Positions 23,230 through 34,065 of a stretch of DNA of 64,000 nt are shown in pieces (position 1 is the stretch's first letter; every line of letters starts with the position of its first letter). Under the pieces are notes generated by a model, which worked only from the letters and a program-made list of their open reading frames with translations, searched no databases and was not told the DNA's origin. The stretch covers positions 48,087,783 through 48,151,782 of the forward strand of contig OX328127.1 in assembly GCA_946811695.1 (NCBI GenBank), in the 5' to 3' direction. A program made the translations under genes and the position numbers. The stretch is from Gonocerus acuteangulatus. Lineage: Eukaryota > Arthropoda > Insecta > Hemiptera > Coreidae.

Positions 23230-23535
23230 AATTATTTCTTAGTCCTTAGGTAGGATCCACCATTTCCCAACTCCTACTTTTGTAAATCATCCTCCAGGTC
23301 ATTTACCCATCTTAGTCTGGGCCTTCCTCTCTTTCTAGCTCCTCCTAGTGAATCTTACAACATCTAGTCTATCAGGCTACATCCTTTTATCTACATGGTC
23401 AAGCTATCTTAATATGCCTTTCTTAATAGTGCAAAGGACATCGGGTTCGCCATGTATGTTTAACGCTTTAAGTTCAGTGTTACTCCGTACCCTCAATCTA
23501 TTTTGCTCTTGCATGGCTCCAAGTATGTATGTATA
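23230..23535 (-). pseudogene. LINE ORF2 C-terminal fragment
   Basis: The minus strand encodes RLRVRSNTELKALNIHGEPD, then VLCTIKKGILRYLDHVDKRM, then DRLDVVRFTRRS. It resembles the segment after the reverse transcriptase of many LINEs ('R.R.N.EL..L...P.I...IK..RLRWLGHV.RM...R'). Stops occur downstream. The rest of the element is absent. Confidence 0.6.
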
Positions 23536-23566
23536 TATAGATATATTTAACATCTGTACAGTATTT

Positions 23567-23697
23567 AAGTACATTGGTTAAGTATGACCAGATATAATGA
23601 AATGTAAAGAACGTTTAAATTTACAAATAAAATTAGCATGATTTCATTAATGTTTAGATCTGATAACTGATCATACTTAACCAATGTACTTAAATAT
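23567..23697. repeat. Short palindromic repeat, ~30-bp arms
   Basis: TATTTAAGTACATTGGTTAAG... near 23567-23596 reappears inverted at about 23667-23697 (CATACTTAACCAATGTAC), with ~70 bp between. It may be the tips of a small inverted-repeat element. Confidence 0.6.
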
Positions 23698-23699
23698 TA

Positions 23700-24740
23700 A
23701 ATAAACATATTTAGAAAAAATAAAATTATATCTGCTAACTATCAGATATAATGAAGTGTATATTTAATTAAATTTTTAGGAATATGTTTTTGTGATAATT
23801 TTTGGATTCTATTTTTGTTATTTTTTTTTTCATATAAAGAATTACTTTTTTCCTTTAAATTACTTTTCAGTCTAATGTCCATCCATGAAATTTGTTCTTT
23901 AATCCATATTTATTAAATAAATGGCCACAAAAGAAATGTCGGAACTAAACGTTCATATTTCATTAATATTACTTTTATATTATTTATGATAAATTATGTA
24001 ATGTAAGTTACTAACTAACTTTATATGCAAATGGGGGGGAGGGGTTATACTACTAGGTTACACTAAAGCAGCAAGTTTTTAAAATGATAGCCCCTGCGAT
24101 TACAATTAATGTACTTACATCAACATTGTTTCTGCAGGGTTATCTGCTTGAGGCCATGGCATATTCACCAATAAATTAAAGAGATAAATACGAGGGCATA
24201 AATAATATTATAATTTACTGTTGCATGCTTTGGCCTTAGTGTCATTAATTCTTGTCGCTGATTAAAGTCTGTATGTATAATTTATCCGGATAGCACTTTT
24301 ATAATTAGCATTTAAGAACGATGAGTAGTTAATTAAGGTGGCATTAAGCCCACGAAACATGTAGGGCAATGAACAAATAAAATGGTACGAAAAGAAAAAA
24401 AATAAAGTACTATTTTTAGAACTACGCCACATGAATCCCCCCCCCCCCCCCCAATAAAAAGAAAAAAAAATGTATAAACTGTTAGATTCGTATTTATTCA
24501 AAATGATCAAACCAGATTTATCATTATCTATTATTCAGAATAGTAATTTCGTGTCCACTCTCTCCAAATCGAAATAAAGTGAATCGCTCTACAGTTGGCT
24601 ACATAACAAACAGAAATAATTAAATGATATATTCTTTATAATGGTTGAGTGACAGGTGTAATTTTGTTTTGTCATATAAATAATGAGCCATAATAAATAA
24701 AAATGTATCGCTTGATTACCACGTCTGAAATTAAATTAAT
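23700..24740. other. No gene recognised
   Basis: AT-rich, with a C14 run at ~24438-24452. The right part may include the Tc1-like element's 3' flank and inverted terminus, but that end was not delimited. Confidence 0.35.
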
Positions 24741-24744
24741 CGAA

Positions 24745-24990
24745 TTAATATGCTGTAGCACCTCCCTTTGCTTTAATTAACACGTTTATTCCCATTGGCA
24801 TGGCATCAATTGGATTTAAGATAAAACTAAGCTGTATTTTTTTTATTACATACTGTAAGGGTCGATTCTATCAAGTCTTTTTTATTTCTTTGATTTTAAT
24901 TTTACTATTTATTTTGGGACCATATACCAACTAATTTCGAATGGGTTCATATCGTGGTGTTCCCAGGTATTTTATACATTTGATATGTAA
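24745..24990 (-). pseudogene. Tc1-like transposase, C-terminal half
   Basis: Minus-strand frames contain HDMNPFEISWY (24936-24957 area), which matches the Tc1 'SPDLNPIENLW' block holding the last catalytic Glu. After shifts comes IDAMPMGINVLIKAKGGATA and a stop at ~24748, which matches the usual Tc1 C-terminus ('MPRRIQAVIKAKGG.T.Y'). The upstream half continues at 29.53-29.95 kb, beyond two inserted elements. Frameshifts make it inactive. Confidence 0.75.
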
Positions 24991-26864
24991 AAAGTCCGAC
25001 TCGCAGGAACTGCATCATCTTAGCGCGGTTCCGTTCTTATCCCTAATATCATTTAAAAATCTTAGAATAGAAATAAACTTCTTTTCTTTTTTTTTACATA
25101 TCTCGTGAAAATTGTCAACATCCTCTCGAACATCTCGAATAAAAGTGATATTAAGGCGTCAAGGAAACCGGCAGTAGTAACTTACACAGAAGGGGAAATT
25201 ACCCATTCCGGCTCACATTCTAAAGTAAAGCTCCATACGTCAACAAAATAAAACAAAAACGTGCATGGGCGTATATAAGGGGGGGCTGAGAGGGCTGCAC
25301 CCCCCGCAATCGGTAAAAATGTGTCCCTTAAAACCTTAAAATTAATAATAAGATCACTTAGTTCAGAAAAAAATAATTTCTTTGGGCGTAATTGCGTTTT
25401 AATTGTCTAACTATTCTCGATTTTTACCATCCCAAACCCCCAAAATCCTTTCAGCCCCCCCCCCGAAATTCTCCCAGTCCCCTCGAAAATTATTTTCTAT
25501 ATAAGCGTGAACATCCTTCTCATTTACTAGCTTTGTTTTATTGAAAAAAAAAATGCAATCAAAATAATAGCACCCAATTAAAAAATAAGGCGTACAACAT
25601 AAATAAAAATTAATAACTGAGGTAAAAAGAGACACAAAAAGAGGAACTACTTCACAAGTTTAATATTATCAAATGTCAAGCAGGTCATTTTTCGAGGATT
25701 ATGGCTGGGGCTGTACCGGTACTTATTGTCAGGACCTTAGAAAGAGGACCAGGTAGCATAAGTATTGTTCCCTCAAAAAACATATAGCCGAGTCTGGCAT
25801 ATTATGTTGAATAAAACTAAAGATAATTCTGGAATCGCCTTTTCTCAAAAATGGTTAATCTAATGAATAAAAGTGTGAAGACAAGTTTTGTAGATAATTG
25901 CACGATCTACAATTTTTGTCTGAACTATATTTACCATAAAACAAAACGTTTCGCTGAAAATTCCTAAAAACCTTTTTTAGCAAACTTTGACCTCGAAAAA
26001 ATTGCTTGCACTCATGGGATCGATAAGGGCTTTTCCCAATTCCCTTATAATGTTGTCCTATCTTTCATGCAAATTTTCAGGTTGCTAGGAATTTATGCAA
26101 AGGTACTTATATTTTTCAAACTCATCTATTTCTAACAACAGAAAATTGGTTCTCATTTTAACTATCCTGTTTTAAACACAAATACATTTACCTAATATAA
26201 GAATTACAAAAATAAAAATCAATAAAAAACTAAGGGGAAGAGAAAAAAATTACAAAAAGAACGACAAAAACCCGTTCGTAAGAACAAAACAGACGTATTT
26301 GAAGTTTTAAGCACTTATTTCTCCGAATGATATAACCTAATCAAAAATAGTTTTAGATACGTTTTTGTAGAGCATTTAGTAAGCTTTCAAATAGTTTCTA
26401 TCCACTTACCACGATTTCCCAACCGTGTTCGAAATATTAATGAAAGTACACGAAGTTCCCAGAACTTTTCATGTCTGTTCATAAAATATTTCATTCTAAC
26501 CTTTCCTTAACTCCAAACGTAACAAAAAGTTTAACATATTAGTTTTGATGAAATTCGAACATGCAAAAAATGTTTCAACTGAATCCCATGACTTTAAGTA
26601 CCAAAACCAAAAACGTTATTCAGCAACTATGTTTCCAATTTTCTCGAAAACGGTTAAAGCTATCGCCTTAAAAATGGTTTCATTCGTTTTCCTAGGCCAA
26701 GAAGCCTATAAAACGAGTACTTACAAGCATATGAACTCAAAAACGTAAGCGTTACGATTTTTTTTGCGCGAATTTCGCCCCAAACGCCATCTTCCAGTGG
26801 GCGTATTTTGCTGGTTAACGAACTTGACCAAAGTCGGACCATTAGGGAAGCCAGAAATGAGTGA

Positions 26865-26923
<59 letters not shown>

Positions 26924-27057
26924 AATTTGAACCACCGTTATTTTCGGTCTCTAGGGGTTCTGAAACGCGAAATATTCTAGTCGGCACTTCCGGATTGCGT
27001 CATGAGATCAACCTTATAAGCGGGGTTCCTCCCTATGGGGGAGCGAGGAACCGCGCT
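24991..27057 (-). mobile_element. Family-1 Helentron-like element inside Tc1 pseudogene
   Basis: On the minus strand it starts with AGCGCGGTTCC and hairpin partner GGAACCCCGCT (27000-27057), then (TA)n at 26872-26921. The usual interior follows (TTGGTTAACGAACTTGACC read from plus), ending with AACCGCGCTAAGATG and CTGCGAGTCGGAC at 24995-25035. 25080-26160 differs from other copies. It includes a G/C-run region near 25260-25310 and a TTGTAGATAATTGCACGATC block, so another repeat may lie within. No coding sequence recognised. Confidence 0.8.
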
Positions 27058-27149
27058 AATAAAAAGTATTATATTTGATACGAAGACAGGTATAGTTGGG
27101 ATTCGGCTAGGAGAAAAACGTCAGACTTTCAAAAATAAATCTGTATTTT

Positions 27150-27187
27150 GGACGTTTCGACTGCAACAATGGCAGCCTTCTTCAGCT
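27150..27187 (-). ncRNA. Hammerhead-ribozyme-like core, left arm
   Basis: Minus strand: AGCTGAAGA, stem II GGCTGC/GCAGTC (one G-U pair) with loop CATTGTT, then CGAAACGTCC. Core nucleotides fit CUGANGA and GAAA. It lies in the element's 3' UTR/pLTR. Stem III has no loop. Confidence 0.6.
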
Positions 27188-27750
27188 AAAAAATATATAC
27201 AACTTATAAGTAAAGAGAATGTACAAGCAGTAAGTAAAAGACAGGCAGAAATGAGCGGAGTATATATATCAATACAATAAATTTTAACCAATCTTATTTT
27301 TAAAAACAATGAAAATACGGTAGTTGGAAAGAAAACAGCATGTAGAACTTGTTAGTAAAAACAGTACAAAAAATTTTAACAGTAAAAACAACGCACATTT
27401 TTTATGTAGTGAAAAACAAAATCTATTTTATAAGTGAATACAATTTATAACAATTAATATATAGATACATACCACTAGAGAATGCCTGGGGGGGGGGGGG
27501 AGAGAGGAAGACCTCGAGGACAGACTTAGGTAACCATGGTTAGAAGTATGAACGGCAGCAAATATATCGGTGGTCTTTATAGTTATGAAAAAGGGGGTGG
27601 GGGGAGGCGGTAAGTCGGTGCAGATGAAAGAGGTGCAATTGCTGGGTTGTAAACCCGGGTTTTAAGGGAGGTTGTAAGAGGTGTTAAGAGCTTTGGGAGA
27701 CACAAGTAGAGAAATTGTCTGGAGCCTGGGAACAAAGATAAAAAAGGAGG

Positions 27751-28812
27751 TCAGGACAATTTATGGAAGACGGAGGAGTAAGCAGGGGAGATGTTTTGTT
27801 TGTCGGTTTTGTAATTAATGTTATTGGGGTTTAAGTTAATGTGGACGCATTCGGAAATCTGTCGCTTTTTGGTGTTTCGTTCAGTGGAAAGTATTTTAGT
27901 GTCGTCAAAGTTGAAAGTGTGTTTTTTAGTTATGGCGTGTTTTGCGAGGGCGGATTTGTGGATTTCTTTGCTTTTTATTGTCCGTTTGTGTTGTGTTATG
28001 CGGGAGTGAATATAATTTTTGGTTTCACCTATGTATACAGCATTACAGGAGGGGGTTTGGCAGGGTATTTGGTAAACAACGTGGGTGGCGTAGTCATAGG
28101 GAAGGGGATCTTTGAGTTTGGTGTACAATGTAGTAAGTTTGTTAGTGGTTTTTAACCCAAAGTTTAGTGACGGGAGGGCTTTTTTTAAAGTCTTCGTGAG
28201 TTTTTCCGTCAGTCCTGGGCTGTATGTCAGGGAACGAAATACCTGGAGGGAGGATTCGGGGGAGGTATTGGGGGAGGTGGCATTGAAGGATTGGGATTTT
28301 ATTTGTTTTATAAGCCGGTTTATAAGGTTGGGGGGAATTGATTCAGTGTTAATATTTCGGTAGCTTTATTCAAGTTTTCATTGTGGAAGGACTCATGGGA
28401 TAAGGAGAGGGCGCGGCGAAGCAGGTTCCGTGCTACATTGATTTTCATGTGGTAAGGATGGGAAGAGTGGAAATTGAGTAAACGTCCAGAATAAGTGGGT
28501 TTAGTATACCAGTTTGTGATTATAGTGCCGTCAGTCTGTCTGATAAGTAGAACGTCCAAGTAGGGGAGTTGTTGGTCTTGTTCAGTCTCCACCGTAAATT
28601 GTAGTCTGGGATGATAGGAGTTGAAGCAGTCTAGTATGTCAGTTAGTCTATCGGGGTTGATAATTAGCAGGAGGTCATCTACATACTTGCAAATGAAAGA
28701 TATGTCCTGGGGGAACAGTGGGACGAAAGTGTTGAGTAAGTCAGTAAGAAAGATCGAGGATAAGTCTGGAGCAAGGCAGTTTCCCATAGCTAACCCTTCG
28801 ATTTGTTGGTAA
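27751..28812 (-). pseudogene. Penelope-like RT plus GIY-YIG endonuclease, truncated
   Basis: The N-terminal part is lost. The frame enters at YQQIEGLAMGNCLAPD (RT block before the active site) and continues to FICKYVDDLLLI with the catalytic YVDD, then LPYLDVLL and WYTKPTYSGRLLNFHS. It ends LNQFPPTL at 28320. A one-base shift in a C-run near 28330 restores LINRLIKQIKS and a run to the GIY-YIG domain: HVVYQIPCQTPSC, VYIGETKNYIHSRITQH, then ISECVHINLN, with stop at 27751. The order RT then GIY-YIG is diagnostic of Penelope-like elements, which prime reverse transcription at cut target DNA. Only one frameshift is seen, so the copy is fairly young. Confidence 0.92.
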
Positions 28813-29336
28813 ACTGCCTTGCTCCAGACTTATCCTCGATCTTTCTTACTGACTTACTCCCTTAAAACCCGGGTTTACAACCCAGCAATTGCACCTCTTT
28901 CATCTGCACCGACTTACCGCCTCCCCCCACCCCCTTTTTCATAACTATAAAGACCACCGATATATTTGCTGCCGTTCATACTTCTAACCATGGTTACCTA
29001 AGTCTGTCCTCGAGGTCTTCCTCTCTCCCCCCCCCCAGGCATTCTCTAGTGGTATGTATCTATATATTAATTGTTATAAATTGTATTCACTTATAAAATA
29101 GATTTTGTTTTTCACTACATAAAAAATGTGCGTTGTTTTTACTGTTAAAATTTTTTGTACTGTTTTTACTAACAAGTTCTACATGCTGTTTTCTTTCCAA
29201 CTACCGTATTTTCATTGTTTTTAAAAATAAGATTGGTTAAAATTTATTTTATTGATATATATACTCCGCTCATTTCTGCCTGTCTTTTACTTACTGCTTG
29301 TACATTCTCTTTACTTATAAGTTGTATATATTTTTT

Positions 29337-29374
29337 AGCTGAAGAAGGCTGCCATTGTTGCAGTCGAAACGTCC
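29337..29374 (+). ncRNA. Hammerhead-ribozyme-like core, right arm
   Basis: An exact inverted copy of the 27150-27187 motif: CTGAAGA, GGCTGC/GCAGTC stem, CGAAACGTCC, on the plus strand. Identity of the two arms here fits a single recent insertion. Confidence 0.6.
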
Positions 29375-29512
29375 AAAATACAGATTTATTTTTGAAAGTC
29401 TGACGTTTTTCTCCTAGCCGAATCCCAACTATACCTGTCTTCGTATCTCTACAGCGGCTAACTATCTCCATCCACACATATTATATTTGATATGTAAAAG
29501 TCAAATCAAAGT

Positions 29513-29531
29513 CATATATTTGATATGTAAA
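29513..29531. repeat. Direct repeat flanking the nested insertions
   Basis: ATATTTGATATGTAAAAAG here matches CATTTGATATGTAAAAAG at about 24976-24993, on the other side of the inserted family-1 element plus Penelope-like element. A third partial copy lies at 29482-29500. It marks the broken Tc1 site. Confidence 0.7.
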
Positions 29532-29534
29532 AAG

Positions 29535-30010
29535 TTTTTTTTGTATTTCCACTCAATGACAAAGCGTGGAATCATCTTGAAAAATACAATTATTTAGTGA
29601 AACACGAAGCCCATGTGTGCTAATAAATGTTCCAATAATATTCCTGCATTATTAAGCGGCCTACATCTTGCCGCAAATACAAACCAAGATCATAACAGTC
29701 ACTGCAAGCTTTATTGTCGATTTTGAACGTGAGTTTTTAGGACCTCTCCATTTCTTCGTCTCACATTTTGAATTCCATCAGTGCAGATATCAAATTTTGA
29801 TTCATCATAAACTATCATAGGATTCCTACCTTTTGAAGTCCAGCTCTGATGTTTTCAAATCCAAAAAAGACTGCCCTGCAGCATATTTTTTGGTTAAAAG
29901 CGGGTTTTCTTTGTCGGCATGCATTCTAGCTTTTAAAAATGTAAAACTTTTATTTTATTCTGTTGGTTGATGTTATAGTCCTGATTTTCAGACAAAGCCA
30001 TTGCAATATT
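29535..30010 (-). pseudogene. Tc1-like transposase, central part
   Basis: Minus-strand frames, with shifts, show NPLLTKKYAAGQSFLDLKTS, then IVYDESKFDICTDGIQNVRR (first catalytic Asp, near 29790-29815) and LAVTVMILVCICGKM (usual 'GSVMVWG.I'). Further on is FQDDSTLCH (second Asp, near 29561-29582). These are the Tc1 landmarks 'SDESKF' and 'QQDN.PKH'. The C-terminal part with the Glu lies at 24745-24990. Several stops and shifts: dead. Confidence 0.75.
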
Positions 30011-30061
30011 TGTTGTACAAAGCCGCATATAAATATATTTAGTTATTTTAATATTTTTTTA

Positions 30062-30169
30062 GGATCATTCCATAGGGAGGAAGCCCGCTTATGAGGTTGA
30101 GCAATCCGGAAGTGCTGATTAGAAACTTTTACGTTTCAGACCCATAGATCACAAAAATAACGAATAAAT

Positions 30170-30224
<55 letters not shown>

Positions 30225-31070
30225 GTCTCTCTCGGGGGCTGAAAAATCTCCATTTTTCATTAAAAGTTAAAAAATCATTTGTCTACTTTTAGGCCCTGTG
30301 CACACTGAAGAAACTGGTTTCATGAAACCTACTTCATTAAAGCGTGCCCACAGGATAAACTGGTTTCCATCAAATTCGTCATTGTTTCAGATGACGATGC
30401 ACTCTTGTTGTGGTAGTGGCTCAAAAATAAGGGAAAAAAACACAAGGACTAAATTTTAGGAATCTACTAGGTTCACTCGATGATTAGGAATCGGCAAAAA
30501 AACTGTAAGGATTTCTTTAGGATGTCGAAGAGAGTTTTTATCGCTTATTAGAGCTAGTAGATCCACAGTTGAAAAGTGAAACTGAAGCAATGGGAGACTG
30601 ATTTAACGAATTTCATGAAAGCGATTTAATGAATTTCATGAAACCCTGTTCCATGAAATCGGTTTCATGAAACTCTGTGTCCACCAACCTATGATTTTCT
30701 CTCTATAGGTTTCATGAAACTTGAGTTTCACGAAACCAGTTTCTTCAGTGTGCACCGGGCCTTGAGGTCATGTTCATTAAACAGTAGAATCTATCCGCAC
30801 GAATATTGTTTTTCAAATGAAATTCGCGCAAAGAAAATCGTGACGCTTATGTTTTCTAATAAATATGCTTGCAGGTTTTCTTTTAAAACGAATGAAACCA
30901 TTTTCAAGGTGATATCTGTAAACGATTTTAGAAATGTGGATACAAATAGTTTTTAAAACTAATTTCAGTTATGGGTACTTGGAATCGTTGGATTCATTTG
31001 AAATATTTTCTACGTGTTTGCAAGCTAAGATAATTTTTTGTTACATTCAGAATTAAAGAATTATTCTCTG
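30062..31070 (+). mobile_element. Family-1 Helentron-like element, diverged
   Basis: Starts with a decayed hairpin arm (ATAGGGAGGAAGCCCGCTTAT) then GAGGTTGAGCAATCCGGAAGTGC. (TA)n lies at 30175-30221 and is followed by ATTTGTCTCTCTCGG. The interior reappears after a Harbinger-like insertion: AAATTCGCGCAAAGAAAATC, GTGACGCTTATG, AACCATTTTCAAGG. It fades near 31070 with no 3' terminus. Confidence 0.65.
30292..30761. mobile_element. PIF/Harbinger-like element, decayed
   Basis: Ends are inverted: GGCCCTGTGCACACTGAAG at 30292 and CTTCAGTGTGCACCGGGCC at 30761, with AAACTGGTTTCATGAAAC-type subterminal repeats. The flanks are TTA and TTG, compatible with a worn 3-bp TWA-type duplication. Between them a plus-strand frame gives CKDFFRMSKR, then, after a shift, FYRLLELVDPQLKSETEAMG. 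This resembles the 'F.MS...F..LL.LV.P.L' N-terminal part of Harbinger nucleases. It sits inside the 30.06-kb family-1 copy. Confidence 0.65.
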
Positions 31071-31079
31071 CCTTTCTTA

Positions 31080-32265
31080 TTGTTAGTTTTAGTGATGTTG
31101 CTCGGTAGAGGACAGCCGTCAGTTTACACGTGCCAAGATCGATCGCAAATCCTTCACTTTATTGGCTCTAATACCTCGGGGTAAAATATCAAAGGCCTAC
31201 TCTAGTTCGCCCTCTCCTCAAACATAATAAGGGTGTTGTTCTGTCTTGTAAGCTCCTCCCGTCTGTGTCTACACCAGTCCTTATCAATACTTTTTTTTAT
31301 CTCGCACGTGCGGTCGGCTCATCTCTTCTTATATTGCCTAGCCTAGAAAGGAAAACATAAAAACAAACTATTAACCGCTAGGTCAACTGGAGCAATGACC
31401 AACGTACGGAGATTTCTCTCATTTTAGCTTTCTCCCTCTCCCTCCGTCCCTCACTCCCACCCTCCCTACCTCCCCTGAAATAATATTTCACAGGAATGTG
31501 AAAAATAGTAGCAAAAACGTAATATCTAGTAGAAGATATTATCTTCTCTTAATACACGTTTTCTTACTTCAGGTAACAAATAATTACCGCCACCTCGTCA
31601 CTCAATCTTACAAATGTCAAAACGATCTGCCAAACATCTCGTTTAAGGGCGATTTATCATTTCCAGTCGAGATGCCCTAAGGTCGGAACTCATTCGAAAC
31701 TGGCTTATCGAAAGTCATCAGACCTTCCCTAATACCTTTATCAAGGCCTCACGGAAAGGTTCGGTACCTCGAATGAACCTAGTACTTTTTTGTCAATGCA
31801 ATTACATTGACACCTTTATCGTCTGTGGGAAAGTTGTATTTATTATTGCTGCTTATTCTTCCGGTTGATAAACAAACCTTTCACTACAGAACATTCTCTT
31901 TATTATCTGGCAATTGTTCCTGTGACATTGTTCTGACTTTCCTGATAATATTGCCGCCTTTACTTATTCACATTTTCATCCTGATAACATTCTATCCTGA
32001 ACGGGCGTTACGTCCCTCCCTATAGAGACCAAACCCGCAGTATCATTGTTTCTATTCACTGGAAGGCGAAGGGTGAATAATCACAAAATCTCATTTTTTT
32101 AACAAATGAACTCTATATAAATAAACTATTTAAGTTTAAAATTGTATTTATTTTTGCGTGGATGTCTTTATTTATCAATCCCGCTACGACATAAAAAAAA
32201 CACCTTTTGTTTATCTCAATAGTAGGTATATGAATGCTTGAATGTAATCCAGTTTGTACGAATAT
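31080..32265. other. No gene recognised
   Basis: A mix of AT-rich and more balanced DNA. 31430-31480 is a pyrimidine-rich CT run. Short frames (for example 31498-31680 and 31807-32025) resemble nothing known. Confidence 0.4.
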
Positions 32266-32269
32266 GTCA

Positions 32270-32610
32270 AAGCGTGATATTCATTTAATGGGTTTAAACT
32301 CGACCGAGTCAGTGGACTGAATGGGCAGAAACATTGTCAAATTCTGGGGTGTTGGTAGTGTGAGTGAGTGCACTATTCAACGATGGTTTAAGCAATTTTG
32401 GGAAGGAGATTTCGGCATTGGAGTCAAAGAAGGCCGTGAAAGTATTCGATCTCTTCATGACGATATTCTGAGAGCTTTTAATCAAAGATAACATCAAAGC
32501 AATTGTTTAAGAACTTGCTGAGTATATCTCGGCCAGCGAAGTGATTCTTGCTGCAACCTCCAGGGAACCGGTAAGATAAAAAATCTCTACATTTTGCTCT
32601 GAACTTCTCT
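32270..32610 (+). pseudogene. Mariner-like transposase N-terminal fragment
   Basis: The plus-strand frame NIVKFWGVGSVSECTIQRWF then KQFWEGDFGIG, RESIRSLHDDIL matches the mariner DNA-binding region ('...FGEGS.S..TVQRWF.KF..GDF.L.D..R.GRP...DDD.L'). After a shift near 32480 comes IKAIV-ELAEYISASEVIL, matching 'TTRELAE.L.VS...V'. Stops and shifts; the catalytic domain is missing. Tc1/mariner elements insert at TA. Confidence 0.75.
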
Positions 32611-33097
32611 GCACAATCGTCGATTGTAAAGGAAATTGAATTCTCTTTGGCACACGAATACATTGTCGAAAACAAAATATACAATTCCTTAACCTGTAGA
32701 ATTAGTCCTGTGGAATTCCTCTTTTTACGCGAAATATGTTCAGAAAAACTTTACCACTTGGAGTTTTGATTCCAGGTACATTTTTCTAGACAAACGAAAT
32801 GGGAGGGGGACGAAATGAAGCAACATAAAATGGAAGATTCACTACCCATCTCATATACATTAGAAGTTTTATACTTTTTAACATAATTAGAGTATTTTAT
32901 ACATTAGTTCGATAGCCTGCTAAGTGAAAGATTGTCATTTGAAAGCCTAATAATTTAACTCGAAACGCTTGGGGCATAAATGTTGATAGAAATATTTTGT
33001 ACGAAGAAAACGATAGTCTCAAAAGTGTAGGTACAATTTCATTCATTATAAGCTTACATTATTACATCATAAATAAGAATTATATGAAAATATACAA

Positions 33098-33130
33098 AGA
33101 TGACGCAGTTCCTGCGACTCAGACCTTGGA
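33098..33130 (+). mobile_element. Family-1 Helentron-like 3' terminus remnant
   Basis: GATGACGCAGTTCCTGCGAC then TCAGACCTT is a diverged match to the family-1 3' end. The body to the left is not recognised. Confidence 0.4.
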
Positions 33131-33245
33131 GTGTTTAATAAAAGTGGAGCGTACGGTTATTAGGAAACATCTGGAAGGTTATGCTGTTTAATTTTCCCTT
33201 GGCTATAAGAGGAAGGGCAGTTTTTCCCGGCTGGATATTCTGGGG

Positions 33246-33394
33246 CTATTGGGAAGTCGACAAAAACCACTCTAAGAAAGGGTCTTCCGGATCCTCCACC
33301 ACTGTCCTTTCTTTATCCTCTTCCGTCAGCATGCTCTTTCCATCCATCTTACTTATATCTGATGCTTCCTTCCAATTACTTGCTCTTATATAAA
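33246..33394 (-). CDS. Short acidic open frame, unknown
   Basis: The minus strand is open for about 49 codons to a TAG at 33246-33248: ASNWKEASDISKMDGKSML, then TEEDKERTVVEDPEDPFLEW. No start codon; a TAA lies a few codons upstream after an AG that could be a splice site. Charged composition unlike its AT-rich surroundings. It could be an exon or the end of a transposon gene, and a chance frame is possible. Confidence 0.22.
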
Positions 33395-34003
33395 GTTAAA
33401 TATATTAAAAACTGAAAAAATGAAACAAATAAAAATATTGAAACAACAAATATTATAACGAATTATACCAGTATCAAGTTTCTCTTCATTACAAATGCAA
33501 CGTCAGATAGCTATATCCGTTTACAAGAAAACTAGATAATACTATATTTTCTTATTGGCTACTCCCAACAGACTAACGGATGGCGGTTTGAACAATTTTT
33601 ATAACTTTAATCATTCCTAACCCAAGATATATATATATTTTGGTTACTTTTGATAGAAAGTATTGAAGAAATGGTCTGTTACCAGACAAGGGCAATTGAG
33701 ATTTGTGTATATTTCCTTAAATATCTAGAAAATGGTTTAGAAACCGTTTAGAATGGAGGTCAAAAACCTCGATCTATATTTCCTACAAAATCAAAAAAGG
33801 GCGATCTCGAATAGAGAAATAAGGGTTTGTTGTTTTGTTTCTTTCGTATAGTGGAACTAATCATTTGAGCAAGTAACTTACAGTTTAAACTTGTAAAAAT
33901 TAAAATTACAGTTGAGGAATGTCTGCCCAGTTACCAAGAAAACTTGAAGCCACAATTCTGGACAGTGTAAGCAATTGAACATACTCGACTTCGTACACGA
34001 TTC

Positions 34004-34008
<5 letters not shown>

Positions 34009-34061
<53 letters not shown>
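34009..34061. repeat. (TA)n microsatellite
   Basis: About 53 bp of TA. The flanks (33900-34000 and 34062-34120) do not match family 1 or 2. The right flank, read on the minus strand, has a vague B-box (GGGTACGTATCCC), too weak for a tRNA-like call. Confidence 0.95.

Positions 34062-34065
<4 letters not shown>

Larger units (their letters stand above)
27081..29478 (-). mobile_element. Penelope-like element with inverted arms
   Basis: A 2.4-kb insertion flanked by a perfect 14-bp duplication, TATTATATTTGATA, at 27067-27080 and 29479-29492. The left arm (27081 to about 27669) is the reverse complement of the right arm (about 28859-29447). The right arm has an extra outer tip to 29478, which the 10.4-kb copy also has. 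A reverse transcriptase/GIY-YIG coding region lies between on the minus strand. At 28738-28858 a ~50-bp stretch of RT code is repeated in inverted orientation and then joined to 3' UTR sequence, so the unit is a head-to-head fusion with one internally deleted partner. Confidence 0.9.

Noticed and set aside
27818..28363. Plus-strand frames opposite the Penelope-like coding region
   Set aside because: They are antisense shadows; the minus-strand frames carry the RT and GIY-YIG motifs.
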